40,443 nt of DNA, taken from assembly GCF_001720135.1 (NCBI RefSeq), contig NZ_MCRJ01000024.1:1-40443 (forward strand), in the 5' to 3' direction. The position numbers and the translations under genes were made by a program. How positions within the stretch are numbered: the stretch's first letter is position 1; every line of letters begins with the position of its first letter. Under the pieces are notes generated by a model. It saw only the letters and a program-made list of their open reading frames with translations. It did not search any database and was not told the DNA's origin. This DNA is from Methylobrevis pamukkalensis. GTDB taxonomy: Bacteria > Pseudomonadota > Alphaproteobacteria > Rhizobiales > Pleomorphomonadaceae. Below are positions 26,693-34,915 of the stretch, piece after piece.

Positions 26693-26922
26693 TACTCTGG
26701 AATCATGCAAAGGTCGAAGACGCCGCGGGACATCCCGCTGTCTGTCCCCGACCTTTCGGTCGTTCGAGCCGCAGGCGCCGACATCCGGCCGTCCGGCGGG
26801 CCGCAAACCGCCGGGCCGGGTCGCGGCGCGCGACCGCCGGCCTTGTTCTTTCAAGCACCTTTTTCCATCCGGTTCCGTCGCCTCGCGGCGGGACCCGACG
26901 ACACATCCGGGAGATTTCCTCC

Positions 26923-27381
26923 ATGATCAAGCTGACGATCAATGGCGCCGAGCGCGAGATCGACGTCGCGGACGACACGCCGCTGCTCTGGGCGCTGCGC
27001 GACGACCTCCAGATGACCGGTACCAAGTTCGGCTGCGGTGCGGGCCTCTGCGGCGCCTGCACCGTCTACATCGACAACGTGCCGGTGCGCTCCTGCCAGA
27101 CTGCGGTCGGCGATGTCGGCACCTCCGCGGTGACCACCATCGAGGGCCTGTCCGGCAAGGCCGCGCAGGCGGTGCAGGCCGCCTGGGTCGAGATCCAGGT
27201 GCCGCAGTGCGGCTACTGCCAGTCCGGCCAGATCATGGCCGCCGCGGCGCTGCTCACCGAGACGCCGAAGCCGACCGACGAGGACATCCTCAACGCCATG
27301 GACGGCAACGCCTGCCGCTGCGCCACCTACGCACGCATCCACGCCGCCGTGAAGCGCGCGTCCGACATGATGGAGGGCTGA
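26923..27381 (+). CDS. iorA: 2Fe-2S subunit of a molybdenum hydroxylase (isoquinoline 1-oxidoreductase alpha type)
   Basis: This 152-residue protein carries two iron-sulfur clusters of the xanthine-oxidase family. The plant-ferredoxin-type site is C38, C43, C46 and C58 in FGCGAGLCGACTVYIDNVPVRSC. The second, helical site is C96, C99, C131 and C133 (PQCGYCQSGQ, NACRCATY). It passes electrons from the molybdenum subunit encoded next. IorA-type subunits have no FAD partner and donate to a quinone or cytochrome. The start follows GGGAGATTTCCTCC. The stop is three bases before the next gene. The 272-base gap upstream (26651-26922) holds the LysR site and no gene. Confidence 0.92.
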   Translation: MIKLTINGAEREIDVADDTPLLWALRDDLQMTGTKFGCGAGLCGACTVYIDNVPVRSCQTAVGDVGTSAVTTIEGLSGKAAQAVQAAWVEIQVPQCGYCQSGQIMAAAALLTETPKPTDEDILNAMDGNACRCATYARIHAAVKRASDMMEG

Positions 27382-27384
27382 TCC

Positions 27385-29583
27385 ATGCTGCATCACCTCA
27401 ACCGGCCGATCGCGGCCGACCCGCTGCTGCCGGCCACCTCGCGCCGCGGCTTTCTCAAGGCCTTCGGCGGCGTCGGGGCCGGGCTGATCATCGGTCTCGC
27501 CCTGCCGCGCACCGGCACCGCTGAGGCCGCGACCGGGGCGGCCGACGCCGACGTGGTGTTCAATCCCTTCGTCAGCATCGCCCCGAACGGGCAGGTCACG
27601 GTGCTGATCAAGCATCTCGACAAGGGCCAGGGCATCGCCACCGGCCTCGTCACCTTGGTGGCCGACGAACTCGACGCGTCGCCCGACCAGATGGTCGCCG
27701 AGTTCTCGCCGGCCAACACCGAACTCTACAAGAACCTGTTCTTCGGCATCCAGGGCACCGGCGGCTCCACGTCGATGGCCAATTCCTTCATGCAGTATCG
27801 CACGGCCGCCGCCGCCGCCCGGACGATGCTGGTCGCCGCCGCCGCCGCGGCCTGGTCGGTTCCGGCCGGGGAGATCAAGGTCGCGGGTGGGCGGATCACC
27901 CATGGCGAGCGCAGCGCCAGCTTCGGCGATCTCGCCGCCGCCGCCTCCGCGCTTCCCGTTCCGGCCGAGCCGAAGCTGAAGACGCCCGAGGAATGGGTCT
28001 ACATCGGCAAGGACTTCCGCCGCGTCGACGTCCCGGTCAAGTCCGCGGGCGCCCCTGGCGTCTACGGCATGGACGTGCACATGGACGACATGCTGGTCGT
28101 GACCGTGATCCGCGCGCCGAAGTGGGGCGCGACGGTGAAGTCCTTCGACGCCGCCGAGGCGCTGAAGGTCAAGGGCGTGGTCGACGTGAAGTCCGGCCCC
28201 TTCGGTGTCGCCGTCTTCGCCGACAAGACCTGGCCGGCGATCAAGGCGCGTGATCTCGTCACCGTCGAATGGGACGAGGCCGCCGCCGAGACCCGCGGCA
28301 GCGAGCAGATCTTTGCCGAATATGCGGAACTCGCGAAGACCGCCGGTGCGGTGGCCAACGACGGCGACGCCGAGGGCGCGCTGGCCAAGGCCGCCGAGGT
28401 GATCGAGGCGGAATACCGCTTCCCCTACCTTGCCCACGCGCCGATGGAGCCGCTCAACGTCACCATCCTTGCCGACGCCGGCAAGTCGGTGACGATCTGG
28501 ACCGGCGCCCAGTTCCAGTCGGTCGACCAGATGGTCGCCGGCGGCATCCTCGGCATCGCGCCCGAGAAGGTGGCGATCAACACGCTTTGGGCCGGTGGCT
28601 CATTCGGCCGCCGTGCGGTCTACAACAGCGAATACATCGCCGAGGCGGCGCTGGTCGCCAAGACCTGGGGCAAGGCCCAGCCGCTCAAGCTGGTCTGGAC
28701 CCGCGAGGACGACATCAAGGGCGGTTACTACCGGCCGGCCTACCTGCACCGGGTCCGCGCCGGCGTCGATGCCGAGGGCAACATCTCCGGATGGGAGCAC
28801 CGGGTCGTCGGCCAGTCGATCTTCACCGGCACCGCCATGGAGCAGATGGTGGTCAAGAACGGCGTGGACGACACCTCGGTCGAGGGCATCCACGACACCA
28901 CCTACGCCATTCCGGGCCTGCGGGTGGAGCTCCACTCGCCGAAGGTCGGCGTGCCGGTGCTGTGGTGGCGCTCGGTCGGCCACACCCACACCGCCTACGT
29001 GATGGAGACGATGATCGACCTTCTGGCGGCGAAAGCCGGCAAGGACCCGGTCGCCTTCCGCCTCGCCCTGATCAAGGACGACCCGCGCAAGGCGGCGGTG
29101 CTGAAGCTCGCCGCCGAGAAGGCCGGCTGGGACACGCCGCCGGCCGAGGGCCGCTATCGCGGCGTCGCGGTCCACAAGTCGTTCAACACCTATGTCGCCG
29201 AAGTGGCGGAGATCACCTATGCCGACGGCGAGGTGAAGGTGGAGAAGGTGGTCTGCGCGGTCGACTGCGGTGTGGCGGTCAACCCGGACAACATCAAGGC
29301 GCAGATGGAAGGCGGCATCGGCTTCGGCCTCGGCGCCGTGCTCCGCAACGCGGTGACGCTGACCGACGGCGTCGTCGACCAGGCCAACTTCGACACGTTC
29401 GAGCCGCTGCGCATGTCCGACATGCCGGTGGTCGAGGTGCACGTGGTGCCGTCGGCCGAGGCGCCCACCGGCGTCGGCGAGCCCGGCGTCCCGCCGATCG
29501 GCCCGGCCGTCGCCAACGCGGTGTTCAAGGCCACCGGCAAGCACCCGCGCCTGCTGCCCTTCACCACGGGCGATTTTGCCTGA
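27385..29583 (+). CDS. iorB: molybdopterin-binding subunit of a molybdenum hydroxylase (isoquinoline 1-oxidoreductase beta type)
   Basis: The 732-residue catalytic subunit binds molybdenum-cytosine-dinucleotide cofactor and hydroxylates N-heterocycles or oxidises aldehydes. A Tat signal (SRRGFLKAFGGVGAGLIIGL) predicts export of the folded two-subunit enzyme, IorA riding along, to the periplasm. Family motifs include QGTGGSTSMANSF, AGGSFGRRAVYNSEYIAEAA, the ARxxEVVVNPDN-like CAVDCGVAVNPDNIKAQMEGG, and the catalytic glutamate in GVGEPGVPPIGPAVANAVF near the C-terminus. Substrate cannot be inferred; IorAB-like pairs act on quinoline-type rings or simple aldehydes. modABC lies 4 kb upstream. A good terminator follows the gene. 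Confidence 0.92.
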   Translation: MLHHLNRPIAADPLLPATSRRGFLKAFGGVGAGLIIGLALPRTGTAEAATGAADADVVFNPFVSIAPNGQVTVLIKHLDKGQGIATGLVTLVADELDASPDQMVAEFSPANTELYKNLFFGIQGTGGSTSMANSFMQYRTAAAAARTMLVAAAAAAWSVPAGEIKVAGGRITHGERSASFGDLAAAASALPVPAEPKLKTPEEWVYIGKDFRRVDVPVKSAGAPGVYGMDVHMDDMLVVTVIRAPKWGATVKSFDAAEALKVKGVVDVKSGPFGVAVFADKTWPAIKARDLVTVEWDEAAAETRGSEQIFAEYAELAKTAGAVANDGDAEGALAKAAEVIEAEYRFPYLAHAPMEPLNVTILADAGKSVTIWTGAQFQSVDQMVAGGILGIAPEKVAINTLWAGGSFGRRAVYNSEYIAEAALVAKTWGKAQPLKLVWTREDDIKGGYYRPAYLHRVRAGVDAEGNISGWEHRVVGQSIFTGTAMEQMVVKNGVDDTSVEGIHDTTYAIPGLRVELHSPKVGVPVLWWRSVGHTHTAYVMETMIDLLAAKAGKDPVAFRLALIKDDPRKAAVLKLAAEKAGWDTPPAEGRYRGVAVHKSFNTYVAEVAEITYADGEVKVEKVVCAVDCGVAVNPDNIKAQMEGGIGFGLGAVLRNAVTLTDGVVDQANFDTFEPLRMSDMPVVEVHVVPSAEAPTGVGEPGVPPIGPAVANAVFKATGKHPRLLPFTTGDFA

Positions 29584-29610
29584 GGCAGTGGCGAGGCCTA
29601 TGAGACAGGG

Positions 29611-29643
29611 AACGGCGGCCGGAAGGTCGCCGTTTTCGTTTGG
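29611..29643 (+). terminator. intrinsic terminator after iorB
   Basis: AACGGCGGCC, loop GGAA, GGTCGCCGTT form a 10-bp stem (one G-T pair) followed by TTCGTTT. It lies 28 bases after the iorB stop. Confidence 0.8.
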
Positions 29644-29697
29644 GGAGGGGTGTGTGATCTGCTCCTGTCCGATCGACACGCGCGGCAGGGGCCTTTG

Positions 29698-29830
29698 CCC
29701 TCGTCCTTCGAGACAGGCGCTTCGCGCCTTCCTCAGGACGAGCAAAGGGGAATTGTCTGGGATAAAACGAGAAATCCGCGAAGGCCTCATCCTGAGGAGG
29801 CCCGCAAGGGCCGTCTCGAAGGACGAGGCC
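29698..29830. repeat. paired inverted copies of an intergenic palindrome (type B)
   Basis: Copy one (29698-29742) begins CTCGTCCTTCGAGACAGGCG and ends CCTCAGGACGAG, with an inner AGGCGC-TTC-GCGCCT hairpin. Copy two (29783-29830) is inverted: CCTCATCCTGAGGAGG ... GTCTCGAAGGACGAGG, with an inner GGCCC-GCAA-GGGCC hairpin. The CTCGTCCTTCGAGAC...CCTCAGGATGAGG pattern is a frequent Rhizobiales intergenic repeat. It lies between convergent iorB and the kinase gene, where it may also slow transcription. Confidence 0.8.
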
Positions 29831-29861
29831 GGGTGCGCGGAGTTTCCTGCACCGCCCCCGC

Positions 29862-31268
29862 TCACCCCGTCGCCGCCTCCCCCTCCAGCACCGGCAGCGA
29901 CAGCCGACAGACCAGCCCGTGCGGCTGGCGGTTGGTGAGCAGGAGGTCGCCGCCGTGGTCGATCGCCACCCGCCGGGCGATCGCAAGCCCGAGGCCGAAG
30001 CCGCCGCGGGCGTCGCCCCGGCCCTCGCCGTCGTCGCCGCGTACGAAGGGCTGCTGCAGGCGCTCGCGGAGCGCCTCGTCGATGCCGGGGCCGTCGTCGG
30101 CGACCTCGATGATCATCCGGCCGTCGTCACCCGCGGCCAGCCGCAGCGACACGGTCCGGCCGAACTTGAAGGCGTTTTCCACGAGGTTGCCGATCGCCCG
30201 GGCGAGCGCATCCGGCTGGCAGCGGGCGACGAGGCGCGGCGGCAGGTCGAGCGCGACGTCGCGGCCGAGCTCGGCAAAGCCGTCGGCGATCGAGGCGACC
30301 AGCGAGGCGACGTCGATCCGCACGAAGGGCTCGGCGACCGCTTCGCCGCGCAGGAAGGCGAGCGCCTTGTCGGTCAGCTGCGACAATCGGTCGATCTCGC
30401 CGACGAGGTCGGCGCGCACCGTGTCCGCCTCGACCTCCTCGGCCCTGAGCCGCAGCCGGGTCAGCGGGGTGCGCAGGTCGTGGCCGACGGCGGCCAGCAT
30501 CTCGGTGCGGGCGGTCATCATCTCGCGCTGGCGGTCGCGCAGGCCGTTGAGTTCGGCCGCAAGCCGGCGCACCTCCATCGCACCCTCGCCGACGAAGGGC
30601 GCGACATCGAGCGCGCCGCCCGCGCGGGCGACGCCGGCGGCCAGCCGTTCCAGCGGCGCGATCACCGAGCTTTTGAGTGCCGCGATCAGCAGGCCGCTGG
30701 TGACGAGGATGGCAAGGCCGCCGGCGATCAGCAGGCCGAGCGGCGGCGGCGGCCGGGGGAGGTCGATCCCCGAATGGGAAAAGCGCAGGTGCAGGTCGCC
30801 GGTCAGGGAGACGACCACGTCCGGATAACGGCTGTCCGCGAGGGTCGGCGCCACCAGCTGCCAGCGGATGTGGTCCGGCAGGCGCAGGGCCAGCGCCCGG
30901 GGGATCATCAGGGTCTCGAAACTCTCCCGGGGCAGGACACCTTCGGCCTGCAGGCCCGGCTTGCCCGGCGACGGCGGCGCCGCGACCTTGCGCAGATGCG
31001 CGTCGTTGCCGAGCGCCAGCGCCAGCACGGTGTCGCGCTCGACGGGCGGGGCGGCATCGAGCAGCGACGAGAGCAGCACGATCCGGCCGGTGTAGGCGAA
31101 CAGTTCCTCTTCCTCGCCGGTAAAGGGGGGGCCGCCGCGCACCCGGTCGACCAGCACGAACACGGTCGCCATCAGCAGGATGGTCGCGACGATCGCCAGC
31201 GTCACGAACAGGGCGATCTGGACACCGATCCGCTGCAGCGCCGGGAAGCGGACGAGAAGGCGGTTCAT
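29862..31268 (-). CDS. EnvZ-like sensor histidine kinase
   Basis: This 468-residue inner-membrane kinase senses a periplasmic or membrane signal and phosphorylates the regulator encoded just upstream. Two membrane helices (about residues 15-40 and 177-198) flank a periplasmic domain of about 135 residues; a HAMP region follows (SSVIAPLERLAAGVARAG). The phospho-accepting H-box is AAVGHDLRTPLTRLRLRAEE, the N-box NLVENAFKFG, the G1 box VADDGPGI and the G2 region GGFGLGLAIARR. Domain order and lengths fit EnvZ/OmpR-type kinases. Its start overlaps the regulator stop (ATGA). The signal is unknown; the adjacent EF-hand gene hints at, but does not prove, calcium or envelope stress. Confidence 0.94.
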   Translation of the reverse strand: MNRLLVRFPALQRIGVQIALFVTLAIVATILLMATVFVLVDRVRGGPPFTGEEEELFAYTGRIVLLSSLLDAAPPVERDTVLALALGNDAHLRKVAAPPSPGKPGLQAEGVLPRESFETLMIPRALALRLPDHIRWQLVAPTLADSRYPDVVVSLTGDLHLRFSHSGIDLPRPPPPLGLLIAGGLAILVTSGLLIAALKSSVIAPLERLAAGVARAGGALDVAPFVGEGAMEVRRLAAELNGLRDRQREMMTARTEMLAAVGHDLRTPLTRLRLRAEEVEADTVRADLVGEIDRLSQLTDKALAFLRGEAVAEPFVRIDVASLVASIADGFAELGRDVALDLPPRLVARCQPDALARAIGNLVENAFKFGRTVSLRLAAGDDGRMIIEVADDGPGIDEALRERLQQPFVRGDDGEGRGDARGGFGLGLAIARRVAIDHGGDLLLTNRQPHGLVCRLSLPVLEGEAATG

Positions 31269-31989
31269 CGCTTTTCGCGGACCTGTGCGGAGAAGACATA
31301 GCCGACGTTGCGCACCGTGTTGATCAGGCCGCCGTCGTCCGATTCGGACTGGAGCTTGCGCCGGAGCCGGCTGACCATGATGTCGATGCTGCGGTCATAG
31401 GGTCCGCCGCTCGCCCGGCCGCGGGTGATCTCCAGCAGCGTGTCGCGGGCAAGCACCTGGCCGGCGTGGCGGCAGAAGGTGACCAGCAGGTCGAATTCGC
31501 CGCTGGTCAGCGACACCCGCACGCCCTCGACGTCGTAGAGCTGGCGGCGCAGCAGGTCGACGGTCCAGCGGTCGAACTGGATCTGCCCGCCGATCACGAC
31601 GTCGCGCGGCGGCGCGGCGACGGGTTCCTCCCAGCGGCGCAGCACGGCGCGGATCCGGGCGAGCAGTTCGCGCGGGTTGAACGGCTTCACCAGATAGTCG
31701 TCGGCGCCGGTCTCCAGCCCGACGATGCGGTCGATATCCTCGCCGAGCGCGGTCAGCATCAGGATCGGCGGACCCTTGTCGCGCCTCAGGCGCCGGCAGA
31801 TCGACAGGCCGCCCTCGCCCGGCAGCATCAGGTCGAGCACCACCAGGTCGACCGGGCCGGCCGCGAGCATCGCGTCCATGGCCCGGGCGTGGCGGCCGAG
31901 GAGACCTTCAGGCCGCTCTCGCCGAGAAACTTCTCGACCAGCTGGCGGATCACCGGGTCGTCCTCGACGATGAGGATATGCGGTTGCAT
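31265..31989 (-). CDS. OmpR-family response regulator (one-base frameshift)
   Basis: The regulator has a receiver domain (IVEDDPVIRQLVEKFLGESG at the start, phospho-acceptor aspartate in LVVLDLMLPGEGG, the switch lysine in DYLVKPFNPRELLARIRAVLRR) and a C-terminal winged helix (VSLTSGEFDLLVTFCRHAGQVLARDTLLE ... DRSIDIMVSRLRRKLQ ... INTVRNVGYVFS). It starts at 31989 (MQPHILIVEDD). The frame breaks at about 31884-31889: LKVSSAAT is followed by a shift that one added base repairs to (x)RAMDAMLAAGPVDLVV. With all conserved residues present on both sides, sequence error is likely. The kinase gene overlaps its stop. The 197-base gap upstream (31990-32186) holds the hairpin of the EF-hand gene. Confidence 0.92.
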
Positions 31990-32097
31990 GGGGCGTGCTC
32001 GTCGGTCTGCCCGTGCCGCCTGCGGCGCGGGGGAAGGAAGGAAGGGGCCGGCACCGGCGCGGTGATGACGGCCGGGCGCCGCATGGTGCAACGGGAA

Positions 32098-32134
32098 ATG
32101 GCCGGACGCCATGGGAGACCCATGGTCCGGCCAT
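32098..32134 (-). terminator. long bulged hairpin between the EF-hand gene and the response regulator
   Basis: ATGGCCGGA pairs with TCCGGCCAT (9 bp) and, after a two-base bulge, CCATGGG pairs with CCCATGG (7 bp) around the loop AGA. It lies 53 bases beyond the EF-hand stop. On the minus strand it runs into TTCCCGTTGC. A terminator or mRNA-end structure is likely. Confidence 0.65.
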
Positions 32135-32186
32135 CACCGCGAGACGCGGAACATGGATCGCGTGTCGCGTCCGGTCAGGTCGCCGC

Positions 32187-32918
32187 TCAGGCGGCCTGAT
32201 CGAACAGCTTGGTCAGGTCGATGGTCTGCGAACTGCCGTAGGCGGAGTTGCCGGCCAGAAGACTGGCGAGATCCGGCAGGCCGCCCGATCCGCCCGTGCT
32301 GCTGGCCGTGCTGCTGGCCGTGCTGCCCGAGGGGGGGCCACCCGGAGGCGGTCCACCCGGGGGAGGGCCGCCCTGGGGAGGACCGCCCGCCGCGCTCTGG
32401 GCCTTCGTCTCCTCGAAGGCGGCGTTCTCGTCCTCCGTGATCTCGCCGTCGCTGTCGGCATCGATCAGGTTGAACAGTTCCTCCGCCTTGTCGGCATCAA
32501 GACCGAAGTCCTCGCCGGTGGCGGAGAATTCCTCGAGCGACAGGGTGCCCGACTCGTCCTCGTCCGTCTCGGCGAAGAGATCCGCGCCGCCGCCTCCCGG
32601 AGGCGGACCACCCGGAGGCGGCCCACCTTGCGGAGGTCCACCGGCGCCGAACTCCTGCAGGGACAGCAGCGTGGAGGCGGCCTCGGACGAGAACTGCTCG
32701 ATCCCGGAGGCAAGCTCGCTGCCGGTGATCGCGCCGTCGCTGTCCGCATCGAGCGCGGAAAAGATATCCGATACGTCTTCGTCGGATGCTTCGCTGTCGC
32801 CCGTCGCTGCGAATTCTTCGAGCGAGAGGGCGCCATCGACATCCGTGTCGGCCTGGCTCAGGATACGCGAGGCAAGGCCGGCGGCGGGACTGTACCCGCC
32901 TGTTCCACCGATATTCAT
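32187..32918 (-). CDS. EF-hand protein with duplicated GGPP-rich linkers
   Basis: A 243-residue acidic protein starting after an excellent AGGAGG. It has four canonical 12-residue EF-hand loops: D24-E35, D57-E68, D119-E130 and D153-E164 (DxDxDG...E type; the third is DEDESGTLSLEE). Each EF pair is followed by a Gly/Pro linker, residues about 91-111 and 177-199, both built on GGPPQGGPPPGG, so the protein looks like a duplicated (EF-EF-GGPP) module. A Ser/Thr/Gly-rich stretch (STASSTASSTGGSGG) leads to a conserved-looking tail (TIDLTKLFDQAA). There is no signal peptide or membrane segment. It should bind up to four calcium ions. Function unknown; similar EF-hand proteins are scattered in Hyphomicrobiales. 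Confidence 0.82.
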   Translation of the reverse strand: MNIGGTGGYSPAAGLASRILSQADTDVDGALSLEEFAATGDSEASDEDVSDIFSALDADSDGAITGSELASGIEQFSSEAASTLLSLQEFGAGGPPQGGPPPGGPPPGGGGADLFAETDEDESGTLSLEEFSATGEDFGLDADKAEELFNLIDADSDGEITEDENAAFEETKAQSAAGGPPQGGPPPGGPPPGGPPSGSTASSTASSTGGSGGLPDLASLLAGNSAYGSSQTIDLTKLFDQAA

Positions 32919-33052
32919 CGTGTTCTCCTCCTCTTCGGGAGAAAGGACTGGTGATCGCCGGCATCCGGATGCAAGCATCATGGACACTCTCACAAGACGA
33001 AACTCGGCAGGGTATCGTTTTGTATCAAATTGCGCGGCGTGAAAAATACGCG

Positions 33053-33067
33053 TTAACGTTTCGTTGA
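33053..33067. promoter_or_regulatory. possible CtrA box in the EF-hand/fumC divergent gap
   Basis: TTAA, seven bases, TTGA matches the CtrA consensus TTAA-N7-TTAA at all but one position. It lies in the A+T-rich centre of the 361-base divergent gap 32919-33279, about 135 bases before the EF-hand start. Chance is not excluded. Confidence 0.3.
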
Positions 33068-33140
33068 GGGTCTTGATCGCTGAAGGCACTGTGAAGTCGT
33101 GTCAGACCCGGCAATTTGTTAACAGATGGTGAAGATCTTG

Positions 33141-33159
33141 CCCGGCAATATTTGCCGGG
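33141..33159 (+). promoter_or_regulatory. perfect hairpin in the fumC leader, with a partial copy upstream
   Basis: CCCGGCAA, loop TAT, TTGCCGGG form an 8-bp stem about 120 bases before fumC. The 5' arm is repeated as CCCGGCAATTTG at 33107-33118. A repeated arm next to a hairpin could allow alternative pairing or two protein-binding sites. Confidence 0.45.
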
Positions 33160-33279
33160 TGCTGTCCCGGAAGGCCGACGACTGGAGGCAAGGCGGTGGA
33201 ACCGATCGCCACGCCGAACGTCACACGACAGACCCGCCCGCGGCGACGAGACGCCGGACAGACCGAGGGAGAGGACGAG

Positions 33280-34680
<1,401 letters not shown>

Positions 34681-34915
34681 TCGCGGGACGCCACCCGTTC
34701 AGCCGGACTTTGCGGTGACTTCAGAAATCGCGAAACCGCCGTTCCGGCGGCAGGATGCCTTTGTGCACAGGGGCTTGAGCCGCAGTGTCGCAGCCCCCTG
34801 CGTCAATCTCTCCGTCGAAGGCCGGCCGACTTTCCCGTAGATCCGTGGGGAAAGCGCCCCTGCGCCCGGCACGTTGCCCGGAACGCGCGGGGGACCGGAG
34901 AGGAAGGATCGCCCC
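34681..34915. other. gap between fumC and ppc with two hairpins
   Basis: No gene. CCGCCG and CGGCGG (34736-34750) form a short stem about 55 bases after fumC without a T-run, and CAGGGGCT (34768-34775) can pair with AGCCCC(C)TG (34792-34800). One may end fumC transcription and the other may lie in the ppc leader. Confidence 0.4.

Noticed and set aside
29919-31301. 460-codon plus-strand frame opposite the histidine kinase
   Set aside because: No recognisable domain; the minus-strand kinase with complete H, N and G boxes is the real gene.
32330-32650. Repeated GGAGGCGG/CCACC DNA motifs as a CRISPR or VNTR locus
   Set aside because: They encode the two GGPP linkers inside the EF-hand protein in frame; there are no spacers.
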